Assembly: GCF_017312365.1 (NCBI RefSeq)
Contig: NZ_BLJI01000010.1
Location: 81,209-145,208, forward strand
Length of the DNA: 64,000 bases
Source of the DNA: Chroococcus sp. FPU101
Lineage (GTDB): Bacteria; Cyanobacteriota; Cyanobacteriia; Cyanobacteriales; Microcystaceae
Reading direction: 5' to 3'
The translations under genes were made by a program, and so were the position numbers. The notes beneath the pieces were generated by a model. It was given only the letters and a program-made list of their open reading frames with translations. It did not search any database and was not told where the DNA came from. This document shows, piece by piece, positions 35,626 through 43,945 of this stretch. Within the stretch, counting starts at the first letter, position 1, and each line of letters begins with the position of its first letter.

Positions 35626-37254
35626 ATGAGTCGTCAAACATTCGCGTGGGGTCGTTCAAGTTACAAATTGCGTCAACAAGACGGTTGGTTAGAAGTTTTT
35701 TGTTTAATAGGCTTATTGATCGCTGCCTTAATTCTTTTTACGATTAATTTAGGAAATCTATCTTTAAGAGATTGGGATGAGGGAACAGTCGCTCAAGTGG
35801 CTAAGGAGATTTGGCAAGCTCCCCACGATTCTTTAAAGTGGTTATTTCCGACGTTTTGGGGCGAACCTTATTTTAATAAACCCCCTCTGATTCACGATTT
35901 AATTGCATTGACCTATCATATTGGTGGTGTTAATGAATGGACGGCTCGTTTTAGTGGCGCATTTTTGACGGCTTGTTCGGTTCCGCTATTGTACCTTTTG
36001 GGAAGAGAAGTTTTTCCATCGCGCTTTCCCTCCTTTTGTGCCGCTTTGATTTATCTAACTTTACTTCCAGTAGTGCGTCATGGGCGTTTAGCGATGTTGG
36101 ATGGGGCGGTACTTTGTTTTGAAATCTTGATGATTGGTTGTGCCTTACGATCGCGTCGTGATTTACGTTGGTCAATTGGCATTGGTTTAGGGTTTAGTTT
36201 ACTGTGTCTAACGAAGGGGATGATGGGCGGTCTAATTGGTTTTCTAGTGCTGGTTTTTTTAGCCTGGGATACCCCTCGACTCTTGACTTCTGCTTATTTT
36301 TGGTTTGGTTGGTTATTGGGCAGTGTACCCGCTTTAGCTTGGTATTTAGCCCAATGGACGCATTATGAGAAAGAATTTATTGATGCTCTTTTTGATCAAC
36401 AGATTAACCGTGTGGGAGAGACGTTAGATCATCATCGCCATCCTGTTTGGTATTATCTTTTAGAAATTGTTAAATACTCGTTTCCTTGGCTTTTGTTTGC
36501 GGTTGCAGGACTACAGTTAGCTTGGCAGGATCGTCATTACAGTTGGGCGAAGTTGGTTTTAGTGTGGAGCGGTCTTTATTTTGGGGTGGTTTCGTTGATG
36601 GCAACTAAACTACCTTGGTACATTCTCCCCATTTATCCCGCTTTAGCCTTAGCTGGTGGAGCAATTTTGAGCGATTTACGAGATTGGCCCAAAGAACGTT
36701 CTTATCCTCGTTTCTGGCGGGTGCTTTTTACAATTGTTGCGATCGCAGCGAGTGTGATTTTTTTATGTTTGCTGTTTAATCAAACGTTTGGTTTAATTCC
36801 ATCACCTCATTTTTCTTTAACGTTATTAGCGGCTTCTTTGGCGATGACGTTGGGTGTCAGTGCTAGATTGATGAAACAGAAGTCTATACAGTTTATTGTG
36901 GTTCTGTTTTGGGGGCTGTATGTGTCTTTGCTGTTATTTGTCAATTCTCCCTATTGGGTTTGGGAGTTAGGGGAAGCTTATCCTGTTAAACCTGTCGCAA
37001 CGATGATTAAAAAGCAGTCTCTTCCGACAGACCAAACTATCTATACCTTATTTGATTATGAACGTCCTTCTTTAAATTTTTATAGCGATCGTCGGATTAT
37101 TCCTCGTTCTGCTGAAGAATTACAAGAATATTGGCGTAACAACTCTAAACCTTATTTATTGGTTCCTCAGACTGTTCTTTCGGATTGGTCATTAGAAAAG
37201 GTTCAGGTTATAGGTAAAGCCGAGCCAGATTGGGTTTTGATTACTAAAGCATAA
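35626..37254 (+). CDS. Glycosyltransferase family 39 (ArnT-like) membrane protein
   Basis: This 542-residue protein from ATG 35626 (MSRQTFAWGRSSY) is an integral membrane enzyme with about 11-13 helices. An upstream TTG (35545) is open, but the added residues are not family-like. It has the catalytic acidic loop LRDWDEGTVAQVAKEI (about 46), the PYFNKPPLIHDL segment (about 80) and later TM helices. ArnT/PMT family enzymes transfer a sugar from a lipid-linked donor to lipid or protein. The LRDWDEG motif supports that family. The acceptor in this organism is unknown. The gene is alone; AbrB is downstream on the other strand. Confidence 0.82.
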   Translation: MSRQTFAWGRSSYKLRQQDGWLEVFCLIGLLIAALILFTINLGNLSLRDWDEGTVAQVAKEIWQAPHDSLKWLFPTFWGEPYFNKPPLIHDLIALTYHIGGVNEWTARFSGAFLTACSVPLLYLLGREVFPSRFPSFCAALIYLTLLPVVRHGRLAMLDGAVLCFEILMIGCALRSRRDLRWSIGIGLGFSLLCLTKGMMGGLIGFLVLVFLAWDTPRLLTSAYFWFGWLLGSVPALAWYLAQWTHYEKEFIDALFDQQINRVGETLDHHRHPVWYYLLEIVKYSFPWLLFAVAGLQLAWQDRHYSWAKLVLVWSGLYFGVVSLMATKLPWYILPIYPALALAGGAILSDLRDWPKERSYPRFWRVLFTIVAIAASVIFLCLLFNQTFGLIPSPHFSLTLLAASLAMTLGVSARLMKQKSIQFIVVLFWGLYVSLLLFVNSPYWVWELGEAYPVKPVATMIKKQSLPTDQTIYTLFDYERPSLNFYSDRRIIPRSAEELQEYWRNNSKPYLLVPQTVLSDWSLEKVQVIGKAEPDWVLITKA

Positions 37255-37391
37255 ACTCTCTTATCTAGCTTAATTGAGGTTATCTTTGCTCATTAGGAAA
37301 AGAGTAAGATAACCCACAAAAGTCCAATAGATCTTATTATTCGGGCTATTAAAGAAATTGTTTTGCTTTTAAATTTAGATCTTTTGTCTAG

Positions 37392-37793
37392 TTACTCTTC
37401 TTCATCAGATGCACCGACTTGCTTGAGATGAATATGCTTTCTTCCAAGAGTAATTTCAAATTCATCGCCCGAAGCTAAACCCATTTTTTTAGTATAAGCC
37501 GAGCCAATTAAGAGATTACCATTGGATTGAACACTAATCTTATAGCTTGCCGAGCGTCCTCCTCTGCCATTGCCATTGATACTACTATCTAATTCAATGC
37601 CTTCTGCATCAATTAAAGCATTGAGAAACTTCATCATATTAACTCGCTCAACACCGTTTTTAGTCACGGTATAGTAACCACAGGCTTTCGCTTTTTTTTC
37701 TTTGCTCAAGTTGCCCAGGTCTCTTACTTTTTCCAATAGGTCGAGTCCAGTTAAAGGTTCAGGTTGTGTAATTTTAGCCATTAACGTTTTCAT
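37392..37793 (-). CDS. Cyanobacterial AbrB-type transcriptional regulator (cyAbrB)
   Basis: This 133-residue regulator is the cyAbrB type that controls nitrogen and carbon metabolism genes and hydrogenase expression in cyanobacteria. The N-terminal region has EKKAKACGYYTVTKNG, the middle ERVNMMKFLNALIDAEGIEL and NGRGGRSASYKIS, and the C-terminal swapped-hairpin DNA-binding region SNGNLLIGSAYTKKMGLASG with RKHIHLKQVG. It looks like the cyAbrB2 type, full length. The ATG at 37781 (MAKITQPEPLTG) is an alternative start, four codons later than the first. It is convergent with the GT39 gene. Confidence 0.88.
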   Translation of the reverse strand: MKTLMAKITQPEPLTGLDLLEKVRDLGNLSKEKKAKACGYYTVTKNGVERVNMMKFLNALIDAEGIELDSSINGNGRGGRSASYKISVQSNGNLLIGSAYTKKMGLASGDEFEITLGRKHIHLKQVGASDEEE

Positions 37794-38059
37794 ATAGTAA
37801 TGATCGATTAGATAAACTCAGTAGGTCGTTAGTGAATAAATCTCTACGACAAAAAATGATATAGTTTTGTTAGGCCTATATCTTGAGATGACTAACAACA
37901 AGCCAAATAAATTTACTTGTAGTCTCAATTAATATTAATACATTATTTTCCATCAATAAAGCAAAAAATTTTTGATAATTTACAAATGTTTGGCTTTTCG
38001 TCTTCTTAAGGGTTAGTCAATGAGATGAGATCTGTATCCTTTAATAGTAAATGTAATAA

Positions 38060-38503
38060 ATGAAGCTAACAACTCGCGGTCACTATAGCGTAAAAGCGTT
38101 GTTGGATCTGACACTACAACCTAATTATCAACCCACCTCAGTTAAAGCGATCGCATCTCGACAAGAGATCCCCGCACCCTATTTAGAAAAGCTTTTAATT
38201 GAACTTCGTAAAGCTGGGTTAGTCAAGTCAGTTCGTGGGTCACAAGGTGGCTACCAATTAGCGCGTAAACCGAGTCAAATATCGCTTGGACAAATTCTTG
38301 ATGCTGTCGGAGAAACGGTTAGTCCTTTACCCCGTTATTATCCTGATATTGGACAAGCAGAAGATTGGGTTACATTTAGTCTTTGGAAACGACTTCATCA
38401 GAAACTAAAAGAGGCACTTTATAATATTACTTTAGCGGATCTTTATTACGATGCTCGTAGCTGGGAAGCTGCTACTGGTGGGGAATCCAGCTTTATAGTT
38501 TAA
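38060..38503 (+). CDS. Rrf2-family transcriptional regulator
   Basis: This 147-residue regulator has the Rrf2 winged helix with LTTRGHYSVKALLDLTLQP (about 3-21), RQEIPAPYLEKLLIELRKAGLVKS and VRGSQGGYQLARKPSQISLGQILDAVGE. No cysteines are present in the region where IscR-type members bind a [2Fe-2S] cluster, so it is not expected to sense iron-sulfur status in the IscR way. This cysteine-free form is common in cyanobacteria. It is the first gene of a tight plus-strand run with GFA and cobD genes (14- and 9-base gaps). Confidence 0.85.
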   Translation: MKLTTRGHYSVKALLDLTLQPNYQPTSVKAIASRQEIPAPYLEKLLIELRKAGLVKSVRGSQGGYQLARKPSQISLGQILDAVGETVSPLPRYYPDIGQAEDWVTFSLWKRLHQKLKEALYNITLADLYYDARSWEAATGGESSFIV

Positions 38504-38517
38504 AGGAAAAAAAAGAT

Positions 38518-38907
38518 ATGACTTTTTCTGAAAAATATGTGACTTATGAGGGAGGATGTCATTGTGGAGCGATTCGGTTTTGTGTGATGGTAAAAGAGCA
38601 TCTAGCTGTAGATTGTAACTGCACAATTTGTCGGAAAAAAGGTTTTATTCATCTCATTGTACCCCCTGAGCAATTTACCCTATTAAAAGGGGCAGATTCT
38701 TTATCTACTTATACCTTCAATACTCAAGTAGCCAAACATCATTTCTGTCGTATTTGTGGGATACATCCTTTTTATCAACCGCGCTCTCATCCTAATTTTA
38801 TTGATGTCAATGTACGTTGTTTAGATGATGATGTTTTATCTAATTTTGAAATTAGGGCGTTTGACGGTGCAAACTGGGAAGAAAATATACATAAGCTTCA
38901 AAAATAG
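38518..38907 (+). CDS. GFA-family zinc protein (CENP-V/Gfa-like)
   Basis: This 129-residue protein has three cysteine pairs typical of the GFA fold: GGCHCGAIRF (about 12-21), DCNCTICRKKG (about 40-48) and FCRICGIHPF (about 80-89). Members bind zinc. Some catalyse S-hydroxymethylglutathione formation from formaldehyde, but most are uncharacterised. It lies 14 bases after the Rrf2 gene and nine before cobD, so it is probably in their operon. Function in this setting unknown. Confidence 0.88.
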   Translation: MTFSEKYVTYEGGCHCGAIRFCVMVKEHLAVDCNCTICRKKGFIHLIVPPEQFTLLKGADSLSTYTFNTQVAKHHFCRICGIHPFYQPRSHPNFIDVNVRCLDDDVLSNFEIRAFDGANWEENIHKLQK

Positions 38908-38916
38908 TTTTGCTAC

Positions 38917-39924
38917 ATGACAGGGATACTCGAAGCTTTATTACACCACGATGGAAAATTTTACCAAACAGTAATCATTTTAGTTTTGGCTGCTCTTTTA
39001 GATTATCTCATCGGTGATCCTCGTGATTGGTTACATCCTGTACAAGTGATTGGCTGGGTAATTTCTGGCTTAACTCAAAGCCTCATTAAGACTACTGAAA
39101 AAAAATATTTACGCCGTATAGCGGGTATTACGATCACAGTAATTATATTGATTAGTAATTGTGTACTTGGTTGGTTAATTCCTTGGCTATTGATCAAAGT
39201 CCATCCTTTACTCGGAATGACTAGCCAAATTATTCTCCTAGCGAGTTGTTTTGCAGCACGTAGTCTTAGAAATGCCACAGTTGATGTTTTAACACCTTTA
39301 GACAAAGGACAAATTAAATTAGCCAGAGAAAAACTTAGTCAGTATGTAGGTAGAGATACTGAAGAATTATCTGAAACAGAAATCAAAAGAGCGATTTTTG
39401 AAACGGTTACAGAAAATGCAGTTGATGGAGTAACGGCACCGTTATTCTATGCGATCGTTGGTGCTTTGATTCCGAGTTGTGGTAGTGTTCCTCTAGCTTT
39501 AGCTTATAAGGCACTTAGTACGCTTGATTCAATGATTGGCTATCAAAAAGAACCTTTTACGGATATCGGGTGGTTTAGTGCTGTCTCAGAAGACTATGTG
39601 ACTTGGTTACCCTGTCGTCTGACAGTTTTAACTTTAGCAATACTTTCAGGAAGACCAAAACAGGTATTAAAAATTTGTTGGCGAGATGCCCCTAAAGATC
39701 CTAGTCCTAATTCAGGTTGGAGTGAATGTATTTATGCGGCGATTTTGGGAGTACAAGTTGGTGGAATAAATACATACAAAAATACTATTAAAGAAAAACC
39801 CTTGCTTGGTGATCCCATTCAACCGATTACATCTGAGATTATAAATCAAGCATTAAGATTAACCCGTATTTGTTTTCTGTTGTGGTTAGCGGTGGGTGTA
39901 ATGCTAATTCTGCTAGTTTCTTAA
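38917..39924 (+). CDS. cobD: Adenosylcobinamide-phosphate synthase
   Basis: This 335-residue integral membrane protein attaches the aminopropanol linker to adenosylcobyric acid in cobalamin (or pseudocobalamin) synthesis. The family motifs are ALLDYLIGDPRDWLHPVQVIG (about 22), FAARSLRNATVDVLTPL (about 112), YVGRDTEELSETEI (about 141), TVTENAVDGVTAPLFYAI (about 160) and a final SGWSECIYAAILGVQVGG (about 267). It ends the Rrf2-GFA-cobD run. Together with the CbiMNQO-type importer at 49.3-52 kb, it points to cobalt use in this cell. Confidence 0.92.
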   Translation: MTGILEALLHHDGKFYQTVIILVLAALLDYLIGDPRDWLHPVQVIGWVISGLTQSLIKTTEKKYLRRIAGITITVIILISNCVLGWLIPWLLIKVHPLLGMTSQIILLASCFAARSLRNATVDVLTPLDKGQIKLAREKLSQYVGRDTEELSETEIKRAIFETVTENAVDGVTAPLFYAIVGALIPSCGSVPLALAYKALSTLDSMIGYQKEPFTDIGWFSAVSEDYVTWLPCRLTVLTLAILSGRPKQVLKICWRDAPKDPSPNSGWSECIYAAILGVQVGGINTYKNTIKEKPLLGDPIQPITSEIINQALRLTRICFLLWLAVGVMLILLVS

Positions 39925-40082
39925 ATTTACCGTGAACTATCTGATTACTTATTTAATAACATTGTTTTCACTCCCGAAAGAGAGGTTAGACAGACTAGAG
40001 GATGTTGTATCTTCTGCCTATTTCAGAGAAAATAGAGCAAAATTAAGTTTTGTAACACGACTATAAAAAGCGAGGACTAAAA

Positions 40083-41558
40083 ATGTATATCGTTCACATC
40101 GCCTCAGAATGTGCGCCAGTGATTAAAGCAGGAGGTTTAGGGGATGTTGTCTATGGTTTGAGTCGAGAACTCGAAATTAGGGGAAATTGCGTCGAACTGA
40201 TTTTACCGATGTATGATTGTATGCGCTATGACCATATCTGGGGCTTGCATGATGCTTATCGTGATCTGATGGTACCTTGGTATGATGCGACGATCAATTG
40301 TTCGGTTTACTGCGGTTGGGTACACGGTAGACTTTGTTTCTTTATTAAACCGAATTCTTGGGATCAGTTTTTTGATCGTGGGTGTTATTACGGATGTTCT
40401 GATGATGATCTACGATTTGCGTTTTTTTGTAAAGCAGCCTTAGAATTTTTGCTAAAAAGTAATAAGCGTCCAGATGTTATTCATTGTCATGACTGGCAAA
40501 CGGGTTTAGTTCCAGTCTTGCTGTTTGAAATTTATCAACATCATGGAATGTTGAATCAGCGAGTAGTCTACACCATCCACAATTTTAAACATCAAGGCGT
40601 TACAGGAAATGAAACCTTAATTGCTACTGGACTTAAGCAATTTTCCTATTATTATAATTATGCTCGTCTGCGAGATAATTTTAATCCCTTTGCTATCAAT
40701 ATGATGAAGGGGGGGATCGTTTATTCTAACTATATCACGACCGTATCGCCTCATCATGCTTGGGAAGCGCGTCACATGGATGTAAGTTACGGATTAGGTC
40801 ATACTTTGCATTTACATCAATCTAAGTTTGGTGGTATTCTCAATGGAATTGATTACGGTGTGTGGAATCCTGAAGATGATCGCTATGTTCCCTATCCTTT
40901 TGGAACGGATTCTTTTGCCGAGAAAGCCAAAAATAAAAAAGCTTTGCGAGAAAGACTTTTATTAAAGGATAATGATAAACCGATCGTTTGTTTTATTGGG
41001 CGTTTAGACGAGCAAAAAGGCGTTGATTTAGTCCATCATGCTATTTATTATTCTCTAAGTAGGGATACACAGTTTGTTCTTTTAGGTGCAGCTACAGAAA
41101 AAAGGATTGATGATCATTTCCGACATGAGAAGAATTTCCTAAATGATAATCCTGACTGTCATTTAGAATTAGGGTTTAATGAAGAACTTGCTCATTTAAT
41201 CTATGCAGGTGCGGATATTATTGTTGTACCGAGTAATTTTGAACCCTGTGGACTAACACAAATGATCGGTTTAAGATATGGTACTATACCTGTTGTCCGA
41301 GGGGTTGGTGGATTAGTTAATACGGTGTTTGACTGGGATTATGAGCAGAATTTACCACCCGAAAAACGCAACGGTTTTGTTTTCTATCAAATGGATTATG
41401 GTGCGTTAGAATCTGCGTTAGGTCGTGCTATTGATTTGTATACACAAAATCCCCAAGTCTTTAAACAGTTAGCAATACAAGGAATGGAATATGATTATTC
41501 TTGGAATCATCCTGGTGAGCAATACGTCGAGTTATATGATTTAGTTCGACACAAATAA
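40083..41558 (+). CDS. glgA: Glycogen synthase (GlgA2-like)
   Basis: This 491-residue GT5 enzyme makes alpha-1,4-glucan from ADP-glucose. The N-terminal KAGGLGDVVYGLSREL motif (about 16) binds ADP-glucose, followed by DVIHCHDWQTGLVPVLL (about 138), TIHNFKHQG and the second Rossmann domain with FIGRLDEQKGVDL (about 303) and PSNFEPCGLTQMIGLRYGT (about 384). The sequence looks closer to the second glycogen synthase form of cyanobacteria than to the first, which is my inference. It stands alone, and its stop converges on the flavodiiron gene across repeat elements. Confidence 0.9.
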   Translation: MYIVHIASECAPVIKAGGLGDVVYGLSRELEIRGNCVELILPMYDCMRYDHIWGLHDAYRDLMVPWYDATINCSVYCGWVHGRLCFFIKPNSWDQFFDRGCYYGCSDDDLRFAFFCKAALEFLLKSNKRPDVIHCHDWQTGLVPVLLFEIYQHHGMLNQRVVYTIHNFKHQGVTGNETLIATGLKQFSYYYNYARLRDNFNPFAINMMKGGIVYSNYITTVSPHHAWEARHMDVSYGLGHTLHLHQSKFGGILNGIDYGVWNPEDDRYVPYPFGTDSFAEKAKNKKALRERLLLKDNDKPIVCFIGRLDEQKGVDLVHHAIYYSLSRDTQFVLLGAATEKRIDDHFRHEKNFLNDNPDCHLELGFNEELAHLIYAGADIIVVPSNFEPCGLTQMIGLRYGTIPVVRGVGGLVNTVFDWDYEQNLPPEKRNGFVFYQMDYGALESALGRAIDLYTQNPQVFKQLAIQGMEYDYSWNHPGEQYVELYDLVRHK

Positions 41559-41568
41559 AAAGAATTTG

Positions 41569-41626
41569 GCGACCAAACCCATACCATAATATATGTTCCA
41601 TCCGTAGGGGCTTGGTCTCCAAGCCC
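41569..41626. repeat. Palindromic repeats, GGTTTGG/CCAAACC family
   Basis: A partial unit with TTTGGCGACCAAACCC is followed by a clean palindrome with arms GGGCTTGG (41608-41615) and CCAAGCCC (41619-41626) around TCT. Both sit between the convergent glgA and flavodiiron genes, where a bidirectional hairpin terminator would be useful. Confidence 0.6.
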
Positions 41627-41642
41627 AGAAAACGAATTAATC

Positions 41643-43358
41643 TTAATAATAATTCCCGACTTTGCGATGATGGACGGCTGTTAAACCTTCTGGGTTAGAA
41701 ACGCGACCATTTGTAACTTTGCCATAGACTAGCCAATGATCACTACATTCCATACGGCTAACAACTTCACATTCTAAATATGCAAGGGCATCACTTAGAA
41801 TAGGTGAACCATTAACCGCAGCTTGTGTTTTAACACCAGCAAAACGATCTTCACCTGGAGAGAACCGTTTAAGGAAGTGTTTCATTAAAGGTTGATAGTT
41901 TCCCTCTTCTAAAATATTTAATACAAATGTATCATGCACTTGTAAAAGAGACTCGATTGCGCGATCTTTAGCTACAGCAACGGTAAACCCTGGGGGATCA
42001 AAGCTTGCTTGTGTTACCCAAGAGGCGATCATTGCCCCTGATAATTCTCCTTTTTTAGCAGTTATGAGATACAAACCACCGCTAATACGCCCCATTGCTT
42101 TATCTAAGTCGGTGTCTTGTAATTTCCGTTGCTTGACTTTTTTGTCTTGGGTTAGGGTTTGCCCTAAGTCGGTTCCAGACTCTTCACAAAGTTGATAAAC
42201 TGCTTCAGTGGGAGCTTCTGATAAACGGATCGGCTTAAAAGCTTGAACTAAGCCATTATCGATAAACTTACGCTGTAGTGGAAAAATGGGTTCATCATCA
42301 CCCCCAAATGATTCAAACATCCCGATATACTGTTTATCGTGGATTGCGGCAAGGATTGTATTTAGATTTGTGGTAATTTCTTTTTGAGTAGGAGGCATTC
42401 CCAGAATAATTCCTTCACTTCTACCAACTAATTCTCGCACTTCTTGAGGATCTGCTGATTTAAGATCCATCATTTCCACAGCGACACCTGTTTTAGTCAA
42501 TCCTTTGGTGATAGCTTGGGAAAGACGATCGCTATATCCATAATCTGACACATAAAACACCGCAACGGTTTTTTCACCTTTACTCTGTTCTTGACTCCAA
42601 TGACGATAGCGTCTGAGGAGTTCATGTAGATTATATTTGAGTAAGGGGCCATGACCATTAGCAATCATGTTAATTACGCCTAGTGCTTCCATACGTTTCA
42701 TTGCTGATAAGACAGAACGCGCATTAGGAGCCATTAAGCACTCATAATAAAAGTAATAATCTTCTTCGATGGCTTTTAAATCTTCATCAAATAAGTGATC
42801 GGAACAGTAGTGCATTCCAAAGGCATCACAAGTAAATAGAATACCGCTACCGTGATCATAGGAAAAGATTGTATCAGGCCAATGTAGGTTAGGAGCATTC
42901 ACAAATTCTAAAACATGACCGTTACCGAGGTCGAGGCGATCGCCATTTTTGACGATTTCGCGTTTAAAAGGTTGATGGACAAAACCTTCTAAGAACTGTA
43001 TCGCAACTTTTGCTGCGACTACGGTAATTTGAGGAGCCAATTGTAAGATATCTTGGACTAAACCACTATGATCGGGTTCCGTGTGGCTAATAATCAGGTA
43101 ATCTATCTGTGTTGGGTCGATTAGTCCAGTAAGCGTATCTATATATAGTTGACGGAATTTAGCATGAGAGGTATCAACGAGAGCAATTTTTTCACCTCGA
43201 ATCAGGTAAGAATTATAAGTTGTCCCATTTTGTAAACCGAATTCAATATCAAAGCGATCACGATCCCAGTCTAAGGAACGAATCGCTGTAATATCATCTG
43301 ATAGATTAGCGGTTTGTATGGTTAGGCGTTTTTCAGTTTTGATAGGTGTTGCGACCAT
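41643..43358 (-). CDS. Flavodiiron protein (Flv3-type, candidate)
   Basis: This 571-residue protein has three domains in order: a metallo-beta-lactamase-like diiron domain (HTEPDHSG near residue 92, HWPDTIFSYDHG and TCDAFGMHYCSDH near 160-190), a flavodoxin-like FMN domain (about 260-400), and a flavin-reductase-like domain (about 420-571). The canonical metal ligands appear intact, as in the Flv3/Flv4 class. These proteins reduce oxygen to water with electrons from photosystem I, protecting the photosynthetic chain. No partner flv gene is adjacent, which argues against an flv4-flv2 operon and for Flv3, but the class should be confirmed by tree. Confidence 0.85.
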   Translation of the reverse strand: MVATPIKTEKRLTIQTANLSDDITAIRSLDWDRDRFDIEFGLQNGTTYNSYLIRGEKIALVDTSHAKFRQLYIDTLTGLIDPTQIDYLIISHTEPDHSGLVQDILQLAPQITVVAAKVAIQFLEGFVHQPFKREIVKNGDRLDLGNGHVLEFVNAPNLHWPDTIFSYDHGSGILFTCDAFGMHYCSDHLFDEDLKAIEEDYYFYYECLMAPNARSVLSAMKRMEALGVINMIANGHGPLLKYNLHELLRRYRHWSQEQSKGEKTVAVFYVSDYGYSDRLSQAITKGLTKTGVAVEMMDLKSADPQEVRELVGRSEGIILGMPPTQKEITTNLNTILAAIHDKQYIGMFESFGGDDEPIFPLQRKFIDNGLVQAFKPIRLSEAPTEAVYQLCEESGTDLGQTLTQDKKVKQRKLQDTDLDKAMGRISGGLYLITAKKGELSGAMIASWVTQASFDPPGFTVAVAKDRAIESLLQVHDTFVLNILEEGNYQPLMKHFLKRFSPGEDRFAGVKTQAAVNGSPILSDALAYLECEVVSRMECSDHWLVYGKVTNGRVSNPEGLTAVHHRKVGNYY

Positions 43359-43460
43359 TTACCCCTCTTTGATTACAATTCTTTACTTTTATTGTGACAC
43401 GCGGAAGGTCTATGCTGCTAAAAGAGAATCTTATAGTTAGTCTAAGGTTTGCTTAATGAT

Positions 43461-43672
43461 CTAATCAAGAGTCACTCCTGATTGCTTTTCGATTGCTTTG
43501 GAGTGCTAATAGGAATCACTTTACCTTTATTGGTAGGAACAATTGTAGTTCGTTTTGTTTCAGAGTTATAAAGTTTTAGGTGAGAACCACTTTGAGAAAT
43601 TTCAATAAATTCATTTTCTTTAAGTTGTTTGATGACTTTTCTAGCAGTCAAACGAGGAGATTTAGAAGACAT
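43461..43672 (-). pseudogene. HicA-type toxin, C-terminus lost to a frameshift
   Basis: The HicA family ribosome-dependent or RNA-cleaving toxins fold as small dsRBD-like domains. The first 50 or so residues match (KVIKQLKENEFIEISQSGSHLK near 12-33, then KGKVIPI). In the present frame it ends after ISTPKQSKSNQE. A one-base shift in the ISTP region restores KAIEKQSGVTLD and a stop at 43461-43463, the usual HicA C-terminus. The likely change is loss of one T in what was CTC AAA GCA. A toxin whose last helix is out of frame may be inactive. The hicB antitoxin is just upstream on the same strand. Confidence 0.75.
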
Positions 43673-43677
43673 ATTTT

Positions 43678-43887
43678 TTAAATGCTCAGACTTACCATTT
43701 CTAGAGAATGATTCATTTTGACTAAATCATTAGGAATTGGCTCTAATAAAAGATGAATTGCTTCTTTAAGATTATCAATTGCTTCTTTTTTAGTTTCTCC
43801 ACAGGATGATATAAAATTTAATTCAGGACAAGTTGCGGACAAGGACTGAGCTTTATTGTCGTATTCTAAAATTACTTTAATTTGCAT
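43678..43887 (-). CDS. HicB-type antitoxin
   Basis: This 69-residue protein has the HicB N-terminal domain pattern (IKVILEYDNKAQSLSATCPELN, then SCGETKKEAIDNLKEAIHLLLE), the fold that binds and blocks HicA. It lacks a C-terminal DNA-binding region, which some family members have. It is followed five bases later by the hicA remnant on the same strand. With the toxin damaged the antitoxin may be dispensable, yet its frame is intact. Confidence 0.8.
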   Translation of the reverse strand: MQIKVILEYDNKAQSLSATCPELNFISSCGETKKEAIDNLKEAIHLLLEPIPNDLVKMNHSLEMVSLSI

Positions 43888-43945
43888 AATTAATTTTGTA
43901 ATTTATTTAACACTAGATTAACTAAATTTTATTGTAACTCTATTT

